From Bacteroidota bacterium (lineage in GTDB: Bacteria > Bacteroidota > Bacteroidia > Chitinophagales > Chitinophagaceae), in contig JAURLW010000030.1 of NCBI GenBank assembly GCA_030831005.1, positions 1 through 6,444 on the forward strand: a stretch of 6,444 bases of DNA, read 5' to 3'. The position numbers and the translations under genes were made by a program. The notes below the pieces were generated by a model that was given only the letters and a program-made list of their open reading frames with translations, was not told the origin of the DNA and did not search any database. Shown piece after piece: positions 1-6,032 of the stretch; the first letter of the stretch is position 1; each line of letters opens with the position of its first letter.

Positions 1-717
1 TAAAAAGGCGCCTAATTTGTTTACGAATCCTAAAATAACATTTGATTTTTTTGCAAACATGCTTTTAACTGCAATCTCCGCTACTTTTTCTGGTGTCATA
101 TTTAATTTAGCGGCAGTTTTCATGCCTTTCGGACCTAAAAAGGCTCGATTAGGGAAATCCGTATCGGTTGGACCAGGACAAATACAGGTAACCGAAAGGG
201 AAGTATTGATATATTCTTGGTAAAGCGCTCTACTAAAGCTCAATACATAAGATTTACTAGCTGCATAAGCGCCCAAATAAGGTACGGCCTGATATGCTGC
301 AGAGCTAGCGATATTCATGATATATGCTTGTTGTTGTTGTTTCAACTTAGGGATAAATAATGCACACAATTAGGTAAGGCACATAATATTTACTTGTAAC
401 ATCGCTTCATGTGCTGAACTTGCATATTTTTCAAATTTACCACTCAATCCATAGCCTGCATTATTTACTAAAATAGAAACGGCTAAGTGTTGTTGTTCAC
501 AAAAATTAAAAATAGTTTGTGCCGCTTCTGGATGACTCATATCAACTGAAAGCACGAGGGCTTTTATTGCAAATTCTTGTTCTAATTCTTGAGCAACAGC
601 TTGAAGCAAATCGGTGCTTCGCGCAACCAATAGTAAGTTATATCCTTTTTGTGCTAATTCTCTAGCAATACATTTGCCAATTCCTTTACTAGCGCCAGTA
701 ATGAGTGCATAAGTCAT
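1..717 (-). pseudogene. Short-chain dehydrogenase/reductase (SDR), interrupted by an in-frame TAA; 3' end outside the window
   Basis: This is a classical SDR, an NAD(P)-dependent oxidoreductase of the Rossmann fold, probably cytosolic; its substrate cannot be told. From ATG at 717 the first 115 codons carry the cofactor motif TGASKGIG (7-14), Arg33 after the second strand (suggesting NADP(H)), Asp59, NNAG (85-88) and Asn110. Codon 116 is TAA (370-372). The same frame then continues open to the window edge for 123 codons and contains the missing catalytic half: Ser138, Tyr151 and Lys155 (YAASK), then a PGPT motif. No frameshift is needed. A GAA, CAA or AAA codon changed by one base would give this stop. 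The family is usually about 250-265 residues, so about 20 C-terminal residues lie beyond the edge. The gene starts 24 bp after the dioxygenase gene and is probably in its operon. As read, the product is a Rossmann fragment without active-site Tyr/Lys. A sequencing error is the main alternative. Confidence 0.85.
370..372 (-). other. In-frame ochre stop splitting the SDR gene
   Basis: The minus strand reads ACC TAA TTG here, giving Thr-stop-Leu between the NNAG half and the YxxxK half of one SDR. Both flanks are in the same frame and both encode conserved family motifs, so one base substitution explains the break. TAA ends at least four other genes in the window, which argues against stop-codon reassignment. 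Confidence 0.85.
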
Positions 718-741
718 GTTGAAGTAATTGAGAAGGTTAGT

Positions 742-1554
742 TTATTGTACTTTATTCATGAACTTATGGTAGAAAGGCATCTTCGTTTTTTCATTTTTAA
801 CTTTGATAGCCCCTGTAATGAAGGGCACATACATTACCCTTCTTCTACTTGCATCTCCATAATTAGGCGATTGTTGCACACGGTGCCATAAACGACCATC
901 GTGTACACCTAAATCTCCTGCTTCAATATCAAAACCCACTTCTTTTTCATCGGGCCTGTTATCGACGAAGTATTTTTTTCCAAAAAGTAACTTAAACATA
1001 GACTGTTTATGTGTGCCGGGTAATACTCTCAAACCTCCATTTTCGTAAGGACAATCATCTAAATGTATGCCTACATTGAGCATAGGCATAATTTTTTGTC
1101 CTAAAAATAAATCCCGTGGACTATCGGTATGCCACCCCATTTGTGAGAATTTACTATGCTTGGTGCGCACATAATGATTCATCACCAAACCATCTTTTTC
1201 GTTTAATCCAATTCTTCCTTGATAAGGATTTAATAGGGGCAAAAGTGCTTTTAAGCGATTATCATCAAAAAAAGATTGTAAAACTGGACTAAACTGGGAG
1301 AGGAAACACATGCGTTGTATCATTTTATTTCCATCATCATCTAAACCATATTTTAAAGGTGTTCCATTCACCACTGTAATGCCTGAAGCTATAAGTTCAC
1401 TTTCTACCCGTTGTGCTTCACTTAAAAATAAAGCCACTTGATCCTTACTTATAAAATTTTTAAATAAGATAAATCCATTGGTATCAAAAAAGTCGGTTTG
1501 TTCTTTAGTCAGCGATTCGCCTAAACTAAAATGTGGACAGACAAGTTTTTTCAT
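742..1554 (-). CDS. Phytanoyl-CoA dioxygenase (PhyH) family protein
   Basis: The 270-residue product resembles the phytanoyl-CoA dioxygenase family of non-haem Fe(II)/2-oxoglutarate oxygenases. These are cytosolic enzymes that hydroxylate acyl-CoAs or many other small molecules. The iron facial triad is visible: HTD gives His142 and Asp144 within GWHTDSP, and the distal His is probably His224 in RLWHRVQQSPN, with His218 as a less likely choice. The Arg cluster at 237-239 would hold the 2-oxoglutarate carboxylate. The segment ENGGLRVLPGTHK (171-183) is typical of the double-stranded beta-helix core. Length fits the family. The ATG at 1554 is preceded by AT-rich sequence without a Shine-Dalgarno, as usual in Bacteroidota. 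It lies 97 bp downstream of the membrane enzyme gene and 24 bp upstream of the broken SDR, so it is probably co-transcribed with the latter. The substrate cannot be inferred; a lipid is a guess from context. Confidence 0.85.
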   Translation of the reverse strand: MKKLVCPHFSLGESLTKEQTDFFDTNGFILFKNFISKDQVALFLSEAQRVESELIASGITVVNGTPLKYGLDDDGNKMIQRMCFLSQFSPVLQSFFDDNRLKALLPLLNPYQGRIGLNEKDGLVMNHYVRTKHSKFSQMGWHTDSPRDLFLGQKIMPMLNVGIHLDDCPYENGGLRVLPGTHKQSMFKLLFGKKYFVDNRPDEKEVGFDIEAGDLGVHDGRLWHRVQQSPNYGDASRRRVMYVPFITGAIKVKNEKTKMPFYHKFMNKVQ

Positions 1555-1567
1555 AATTATATTTCAC

Positions 1568-1592
1568 ACAAGTAATTTTTAAAACTACTTGT
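1568..1592. promoter_or_regulatory. 25-bp near-perfect palindrome in the dioxygenase leader
   Basis: Arms ACAAGTA (1568-1574) and TACTTGT (1586-1592) are perfect 7-bp complements. The interior continues as TTTT/AAAA with one mismatched pair (1575/1585) and a central T at 1580, so 11 of 12 pairs match. It lies 14 bp upstream of the dioxygenase ATG and downstream of its likely -7 element. It could be a repressor operator or a leader hairpin. A terminator for the upstream gene is less likely because the stem is AT-rich. Confidence 0.4.
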
Positions 1593-1623
1593 TTTATTAT
1601 TTTTTGGTTAAGGAAACAAAGGA

Positions 1624-1631
1624 CAAATATA
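1624..1631 (-). promoter_or_regulatory. Candidate -7 element for the dioxygenase gene
   Basis: The minus strand reads TATATTTG, an exact match to the Bacteroidota -7 consensus TAnnTTTG, inside the 97-bp gap between two same-strand genes. The predicted transcript would start near 1617, with a leader of about 60 nt that includes the palindrome at 1568-1592. No TTTG stands at the expected -33 distance, so the call rests on the -7 box and its position. Confidence 0.35.
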
Positions 1632-1651
1632 ATTATAATTTAACAAAAGCC

Positions 1652-2293
1652 TCATTCCCTTTCGTTTGCAATCTTATTATTAATTATTTTTTTACTCAAA
1701 ACTATTGCCAATACAACAAAGAACGGTGCTGCAATAACATCAATGGTATAGTGCACATGATTGGATAAAACCATAAAACCTATGAACGAAGCTGCAATAA
1801 CAAAAAAGGTCCTTAACAATCTATGCTGCGTGGTAAATCCGATTAATAAGATGATAGCAGTATGGCCAGAGTAAAATAAATCTTTGGTAATAAAGGTAGT
1901 ACCATAAAAATAATTACTCAATGGGTCTTGTAAAGGGATTAAGTTGGAAGGCGGATTTAAGGGCACGAAATAAATAGTGACTATTCGTGTAAGATTAATG
2001 ATCAAATAACTAAGTAAAAACGAAAGGGTTTGCTGAGGTTTATCTTTTAGTAGCCATATTTGCAAAGCAACACATAGCCATAAGATTGAAAAAATAAATA
2101 TAGAATTATCTCTGGCTTGCAAGTAATTTACAATAGGATCTTGCATACTATAGCCTTGTCTATGCTCAATAAAATCAAAAAACAAGGGATATGCCCAAAC
2201 CAAGACAATAAAAAAAAGAAGGGTTGTCAAAAGTAGTCTTCTAAAAAAACTATTTTGCCATGCAAATTTCCAGTTAACGATTATTGTATTCAT
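1652..2293 (-). CDS. PAP2_C / sphingomyelin synthase-like integral membrane enzyme
   Basis: From ATG at 2293 the product has 213 residues and about six hydrophobic helices (roughly 21-39, 62-80, 89-110, 138-155, 160-177, 183-201). KDLFYSGHTA supplies His144, and HVHYTIDVIAA supplies His181 and Asp185. This is the His-His-Asp triad of the sphingomyelin synthase-like branch of the PAP2 superfamily, which transfers or hydrolyses phospho-head groups on membrane lipids. Arg103 in the segment LTRIVTIYFVPLNPP resembles the conserved Arg region before the triad in that family. Whether it is a transferase or a phosphatase cannot be decided here. An in-frame TTG at 2329 would add 12 residues, but it lies at the predicted transcript start, so the ATG is preferred. 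The gene ends in TGA and leads the minus-strand set containing the dioxygenase and the SDR. Its promoter is back to back with that of the DUF4290 gene. Confidence 0.75.
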   Translation of the reverse strand: MNTIIVNWKFAWQNSFFRRLLLTTLLFFIVLVWAYPLFFDFIEHRQGYSMQDPIVNYLQARDNSIFIFSILWLCVALQIWLLKDKPQQTLSFLLSYLIINLTRIVTIYFVPLNPPSNLIPLQDPLSNYFYGTTFITKDLFYSGHTAIILLIGFTTQHRLLRTFFVIAASFIGFMVLSNHVHYTIDVIAAPFFVVLAIVLSKKIINNKIANERE

Positions 2294-2336
2294 TGAAATA
2301 ATAAGTAGGCACTTGCTAATTTTATTCAAGCTAACA

Positions 2337-2344
2337 CAAAAGTA
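2337..2344 (-). promoter_or_regulatory. Candidate -7 element for the PAP2_C gene
   Basis: The minus strand reads TACTTTTG, matching TAnnTTTG. Transcription would begin near 2330, giving a leader of about 37 nt to the ATG at 2293. No convincing -33 TTTG is visible. It is back to back with the plus-strand element at 2386-2393, with about 41 bp between them. Confidence 0.35.
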
Positions 2345-2385
2345 TAAGTTTATTTAAAATTTATTTTATAATTCCCTCGATTTAC

Positions 2386-2393
2386 TATATTTG
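2386..2393 (+). promoter_or_regulatory. Candidate -7 element for the DUF4290-murA operon
   Basis: The sequence TATATTTG matches the Bacteroidota -7 consensus TAnnTTTG and faces the DUF4290 gene. Transcription would start near 2400, leaving a leader of about 90 nt. No TTTG is present at the usual -33 spacing. It is the best candidate to drive both DUF4290 and murA, since only 11 bp separate those genes. Confidence 0.4.
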
Positions 2394-2492
2394 CTCAGCA
2401 TTTTAAAGTAATAGTAGCTCATCTACAAGCAATTCAAATCTATTTATTTTATTAAAATTAATAAGGCATGTTAAATCATGCACCATAACTAC

Positions 2493-3185
2493 ATGGAATA
2501 TAATACAAAAAGAAAACACCTAGCACTACCAGAATATGGTAGAAACGTTCAGCGCATGGTTGAACACGTTTTAACGATCGAAGACCCTAAAAAACGACTA
2601 CAAAATGCAGAAGTAATTGTAGAGTTAATGAGTATTTTAAACCCCAATTTAAAATTAGAAGAAGATTATAAACATCGCTTGTGGGACCACCTACATCAAA
2701 TGGCTAATTTTGAATTAGACATTGAAGGTCCTTATCCAAAGCCTACTCCAGAAGAATTGTATAAAAAACCAGAGCCGCTTCACTATCCCAAACACAATAT
2801 CAAATACAGACATTTGGGTAAGAATTTAGAATCTTTATTGGCCATTGGAATGGAAGAAAAAGATGAAGAACGCAGACAAGGTTTTACACAACATATTGGT
2901 TACTACATGAAGTTGGCTTATACCAATTGGCACAAAGAGCCTATTCATGATGATATGATAAAAAATGAATTACTAGAAATTACGAAGGGCTTGATGGATT
3001 TTGAAACTGGTGGTTTTAAAGTATTTTTTGATAATCGAACACAAAATAATTTCAAGAAAGGCGGAGGTAATAATTTTAAAGGCAACGCAAATAAAAATAA
3101 TAACCAACGAAATTTCAATAATAATAACAATAACGGAGGTTATAATAAAAATCGTAAATTTAATAAGAACAAACCCAACAAATAG
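2493..3185 (+). CDS. DUF4290 domain protein with Asn/Lys-rich tail
   Basis: This matches the DUF4290 family, a conserved Bacteroidota protein of unknown function. From ATG at 2493 it has 230 residues, beginning MEYNTKRKHLALPEYGRNVQ, the recognisable family start. An ATG at 2478 would add five residues (MHHNY). The N-terminal part (about 1-175) is charged, mostly helical in appearance, and has no signal peptide or membrane segment, so it is probably cytosolic. From about 182 to the end the protein becomes low-complexity, made almost wholly of Asn, Lys, Gly, Phe and Arg, including a run of six Asn. This tail is probably disordered and strongly basic, which could suit nucleic-acid or ribosome contact, though that is only inference. 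It ends in TAG 11 bp before murA, so the two are probably translated from one transcript. The function is unknown; its link with murA suggests, but does not show, a cell-envelope or growth role. Confidence 0.85.
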   Translation: MEYNTKRKHLALPEYGRNVQRMVEHVLTIEDPKKRLQNAEVIVELMSILNPNLKLEEDYKHRLWDHLHQMANFELDIEGPYPKPTPEELYKKPEPLHYPKHNIKYRHLGKNLESLLAIGMEEKDEERRQGFTQHIGYYMKLAYTNWHKEPIHDDMIKNELLEITKGLMDFETGGFKVFFDNRTQNNFKKGGGNNFKGNANKNNNQRNFNNNNNNGGYNKNRKFNKNKPNK

Positions 3186-3196
3186 TATACTCGCGT

Positions 3197-4501
3197 ATGA
3201 ATGCATTTGAAATAAGAGGAGGCAAAACATTATCTGGTGAAATCACCCCACAAGGCGCTAAAAATGAAGCACTGCAAGTATTATGCGCTGCTTTATTAAC
3301 TGACCAGAAAGTAACTCTTCATAATGTTCCTAATATTATTGATGTCAATTTATTGATTGAATTAATTAGTGATATGGGTGCCTATATTAAACGCCCAAAT
3401 GCTAATACGGTTATCATTGAAGCAAAAGAGATTGATTTAAATTATTTTGCTGGACAAACCTTCAAACACAAATCTGGCAAATTAAGAGGCGCTGTAATGC
3501 TAGCTGGTCCGCTATTAGCTCGATTTAAAAAAGCGCAAATTCCACAGCCTGGTGGCGACAAAATTGGTCGACGTAGATTAGATACCCACATAAGAGGTTT
3601 TGAAAAATTAGGAGTTGTGTTTAACTACAATGTAGAACACTATTTATTTGAATTAGATGGAGCACAATTAGCTGGTGCTTCTATGTTGCTCGATGAACCA
3701 TCTGTAACCGGCACAGCTAATATTGTAATGGCTGCTGTAATGGCACCTGGCACTACAACTATTTATAATGCAGCATGCGAACCCTATGTACAGCAATTGT
3801 GCAAAATGCTCAATAGCATGGGTGCTAATATTAAAGGTATTGGATCTAATTTATTAATCATAGAAGGTGTAAACGCACTGCAAGGCTGTGAGCATAGACT
3901 TTTAGCCGATATGATTGAAGTAGGTTCGTTTATCGGCTTAGCCGCTATGACGAAAAGCGAAATCACCATTAAAAATGCCGATGTAAAAGAATTAGGTATC
4001 ATACCTGAAATGTTTCAACGCTTAGGCATCGAACTGCACATTAAAGGAAACGATATTTACATACCTGCACAAGAATCGTATAGTATACAACGCTTTATAG
4101 ACGGCTCAGTACTCACCATTTATGATGCACCATGGCCTGGTTTTACGCCCGACTTATTAAGTATTGTTCTGGTAGTAGCCACACAAGCAAAAGGCACGGT
4201 TTTAATTCATCAAAAAATGTTTGAAAGTCGTTTGTTCTTTGTAGATAAGTTAATAGAAATGGGTGCACAAATTGTATTATGCGATCCTCATAGAGCTGTT
4301 GTAATCGGCTTAAATAAACAAACAGATTTAAGAGGCATAACGATGGTATCTCCAGATATCCGTGCTGGAGTAGCCTTACTAATTGCTGCACTTTCTGCTA
4401 GTGGCAAAAGCACTATTCAAAATATAGAACAAATTGATAGAGGTTATGAGCGTATCGATGAACGCTTAAATGCTCTTGGCGCTGCTATTAAGAGACTATA
4501 A
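3197..4501 (+). CDS. murA: UDP-N-acetylglucosamine 1-carboxyvinyltransferase (MurA), Cys-to-Asp type
   Basis: MurA transfers enolpyruvate from phosphoenolpyruvate to UDP-GlcNAc, the first committed step of peptidoglycan precursor synthesis, in the cytosol. The 434-residue product is full length for the family and has the EPSP synthase-like fold. Conserved residues are visible: Lys22-Asn23 in GAKNEA, Arg97 (E. coli Arg91), the active-site loop PGGDKIGRRRLD (118-129), the catalytic Asp319 in PGFTPD (E. coli Asp305) and Arg389 in PDIRAG (E. coli Arg397). In the loop, Asp121 stands where E. coli has Cys115, the residue alkylated by fosfomycin. The ATG is 11 bp after the DUF4290 stop and has no Shine-Dalgarno, so translation is probably coupled or leader-driven. 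Its TAA (4499-4501) forms the left end of the terminator palindrome. Confidence 0.97.
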   Translation: MNAFEIRGGKTLSGEITPQGAKNEALQVLCAALLTDQKVTLHNVPNIIDVNLLIELISDMGAYIKRPNANTVIIEAKEIDLNYFAGQTFKHKSGKLRGAVMLAGPLLARFKKAQIPQPGGDKIGRRRLDTHIRGFEKLGVVFNYNVEHYLFELDGAQLAGASMLLDEPSVTGTANIVMAAVMAPGTTTIYNAACEPYVQQLCKMLNSMGANIKGIGSNLLIIEGVNALQGCEHRLLADMIEVGSFIGLAAMTKSEITIKNADVKELGIIPEMFQRLGIELHIKGNDIYIPAQESYSIQRFIDGSVLTIYDAPWPGFTPDLLSIVLVVATQAKGTVLIHQKMFESRLFFVDKLIEMGAQIVLCDPHRAVVIGLNKQTDLRGITMVSPDIRAGVALLIAALSASGKSTIQNIEQIDRGYERIDERLNALGAAIKRL

Positions 4502-4534
4502 AAAAAGGTGCAATTTAAATTGCACCTTTTTTTA
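4499..4534. terminator. Bidirectional terminator shared by murA and the MBL-rhodanese gene
   Basis: This is a perfect 36-bp palindrome. The core GGTGCAATTTAAATTGCACC (4507-4526) is flanked by seven A (4500-4506) and seven T (4527-4533), closed by T4499/A4534. Read on either strand it gives a GC-containing stem followed by a U-tract, the form of an intrinsic terminator. It exactly spans the TAA of murA on the plus strand and the TAA of the convergent gene on the minus strand, so both stop codons belong to the hairpin. Confidence 0.9.
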
Positions 4535-5932
4535 ATTCATCACACTACTCATTTCTTTGGGAATTTCGTTGACTTCTTTAATAGCCGACCAGCCACCCAA
4601 TACATTGCGTACATTATGAAAACCTTGTCTTTTTAATATGGAACACGCAATAACTGAACGATAGCCACCGGCACAATGCACATACAAGTTAGCTTCAGTG
4701 TCGATAACCGATAAATGTAAAGGATCGATTAAAGTATCTAAAGGCATTAGATTTGCTGCCACAATATGACCGGCATCAAATTCTGCTTGCTTACGAACAT
4801 CAATGATTTCTAATTTAGGATCGTGCGGAATATCTAAAGCCAATTCTTCGGTATCCACGTCAATAATGATATCTATTTTTTCATCAGCTACTTTCCATGC
4901 TTCAAACCCACCTTTCAAATAGCCTTGAACAGCATCTAAACCTACTCGTGCCAAACGAATTAATGTTTCCTCTTCTTTACCTTCCTCAGTTACCAAAACA
5001 AGGTCTTGATTAAACGGCAATAAAGTACCCGCCCATTCTGCAAAACGACCATCCAATCCGATACTAATGGATTCTGGAATAAAACCCTCTGTAAATTCAG
5101 TTGCTTTTCGGGTATCTAAAATCAAAGCTCCTTTAGCTACTGCTGCTTTAAAATCAGCAATAGATAAGGCTTGCAAGCCTCTTGATCTTATAATATCTAA
5201 ACTCTCGTAACCTTTTTTATTTATAGCTGCATTGATAGGGAAATAGGCAGGAGGCGCATTGAGTCCGGATGTTACCGTTTGAATAAATTGCTCTTTTGTT
5301 TGCGGCGCTAAGGCATAATTAGTTTGCTTTTGCTCTGCAATGGTACTGTGTGTATTGGGGCCTAAATTTTTACCACATGCAGATCCAGGCCCATGTGCAG
5401 GATATACCAATACATGATCTTCTAAGCTTGCAATTTTGGTATGTAAAGAGTCATACAAATAAGCCGCTAATTCTTCTTTGCTTAAATTACCGGAGAATAA
5501 ATCAGGACGACCAACATCGCCTACAAACAAGGTGTCTCCAGTAAATACACAATAATCTTTGTGTTGTTCGTCTTGCAATATGTAACAAGTACTTTCTAAA
5601 GTATGACCTGGTGTATGCATTACTCGCAGACGAAGCTTGCCAACATTAAACAATTCTCCATCTTTAGCATGATGCACTTCAAAGCCAGTTTGTGCATCTG
5701 GGCCATACACAATAGTTGCACCAGTTGCTTTAGCTAATTCTATATGACCACTCACAAAATCGGCATGAAAATGCGTTTCGAAAATATATTTTATAGCTGC
5801 ATTATGCTCTTTTGCTAATGCTATATAAGTATCTATATCTCTGAGCGGATCTATGACCACAGCCTCACCATCACTTGCTATAAAATAAGCTGCCTCACTT
5901 AGGCAATTGGTATATAATTGTTTTACAAACAT
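4532..5932 (-). CDS. Metallo-beta-lactamase/pseudo-rhodanese/rhodanese fusion, CstB-like persulfide dioxygenase-sulfurtransferase
   Basis: From ATG at 5932 the product has 466 residues in three parts. The N-terminal metallo-beta-lactamase domain (about 1-235) has THFHADFVSGH with His54, His56 and Asp58, then His110 in TPGHT, Asp133 in FTGDTL and His180 in PAHG. His54, His110 and Asp133 match the iron ligands of ETHE1-type persulfide dioxygenases. SACGKNLG places Cys186 beside the metal site, as in staphylococcal CstB. A rhodanese fold follows (about 255-350) whose active loop reads VTEEGKEEE with Thr315 where Cys is expected, so it is probably inactive. A second rhodanese domain (about 363-458) keeps Cys420 in CAGGYR. 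This order matches CstB, which oxidises persulfides and moves sulfur during sulfide detoxification. No signal peptide is seen, so it is probably cytosolic. A TTG 7 codons upstream was rejected because it sits at the predicted transcript start. Exact activity is inferred. Confidence 0.85.
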   Translation of the reverse strand: MFVKQLYTNCLSEAAYFIASDGEAVVIDPLRDIDTYIALAKEHNAAIKYIFETHFHADFVSGHIELAKATGATIVYGPDAQTGFEVHHAKDGELFNVGKLRLRVMHTPGHTLESTCYILQDEQHKDYCVFTGDTLFVGDVGRPDLFSGNLSKEELAAYLYDSLHTKIASLEDHVLVYPAHGPGSACGKNLGPNTHSTIAEQKQTNYALAPQTKEQFIQTVTSGLNAPPAYFPINAAINKKGYESLDIIRSRGLQALSIADFKAAVAKGALILDTRKATEFTEGFIPESISIGLDGRFAEWAGTLLPFNQDLVLVTEEGKEEETLIRLARVGLDAVQGYLKGGFEAWKVADEKIDIIIDVDTEELALDIPHDPKLEIIDVRKQAEFDAGHIVAANLMPLDTLIDPLHLSVIDTEANLYVHCAGGYRSVIACSILKRQGFHNVRNVLGGWSAIKEVNEIPKEMSSVMN

Positions 5933-5957
5933 GGGTATACATATTTTTTGCAAGGTA

Positions 5958-5965
5958 CAAAACTA
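5958..5965 (-). promoter_or_regulatory. Candidate -7 element for the MBL-rhodanese gene
   Basis: The minus strand reads TAGTTTTG, matching TAnnTTTG, 25 bp upstream of the ATG at 5932. Transcription would start near 5951 with a leader of about 19 nt. No -33 TTTG is found at normal spacing. The inverted repeat at 5964-5981 overlaps its upstream edge. Confidence 0.4.
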
Positions 5966-5981
5966 TGCTTGCATTAGCATA
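5964..5981. promoter_or_regulatory. Operator-like inverted repeat at the MBL-rhodanese promoter
   Basis: Arms TATGCT (5964-5969) and AGCATA (5976-5981) flank TGCATT. The site overlaps the upstream end of the predicted -7 box and fills the spacer, where a bound repressor would block polymerase. The 10-mer TGCTTGCATT inside it (5966-5975) recurs at 6002-6011. No regulator gene is in the window, so the site is a proposal from position and symmetry only. Confidence 0.3.
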
Positions 5982-6001
5982 AGTAATCCTAATTTTTATA
6001 C

Positions 6002-6011
6002 TGCTTGCATT
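6002..6011. repeat. Second copy of the 10-mer TGCTTGCATT
   Basis: This is an exact copy of the 10-mer at 5966-5975, 36 bp apart start to start. It overlaps a small palindrome, TTGCATTGCAA (6006-6016). The spacing is about three and a half helical turns. It may be a second binding site for the same factor or a chance repeat in AT-rich sequence. Confidence 0.3.
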
Positions 6012-6032
6012 GCAAAACGCGATACCTAAACC

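Noticed and set aside
17..223. Plus-strand open frame of 68 codons
   Set aside because: It is antisense to the conserved C-terminal half of the SDR, which carries the family motifs.
328..342. Short TTG/CAA triplet run as a microsatellite
   Set aside because: It is only four CAA codons (Gln127-130 of the SDR) and lies in the variable stretch before the NIAS motif, where such runs are common.
370..372. Recoding of TAA as a sense codon
   Set aside because: TAA ends murA, the MBL-rhodanese, the dioxygenase and the receptor genes here, and no readthrough signal is evident.
2294..2329. TTG start extending the PAP2_C protein by 12 residues
   Set aside because: The TTG falls at the predicted transcript start of the -7 box at 2337-2344. 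The ATG at 2293 gives a normal leader and keeps all helices and motifs.
2468..2488. Six-codon leader reading frame (MLNHAP) overlapping the upstream ATG of the DUF4290 gene
   Set aside because: It is too short to support coding, has no ribosome binding site, and shows no attenuator-like hairpins around it.
2945..3230. Open frames on both strands over the Asn/Lys-rich tail
   Set aside because: They arise from the A-rich, stop-poor composition of AAT/AAA codons, lack recognisable domains, and are antisense or out of frame to a clear family gene.
5933..5953. TTG start extending the MBL-rhodanese protein by 7 residues
   Set aside because: It lies at or upstream of the expected transcript start, and the ATG at 5932 gives the usual N-terminus directly before the first beta strand.
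6012..6032. Terminator after the receptor gene
   Set aside because: The only symmetry is the 11-bp TTGCATTGCAA at 6006-6016, with no adequate stem or U-tract after it, so read-through toward the next gene is not excluded.
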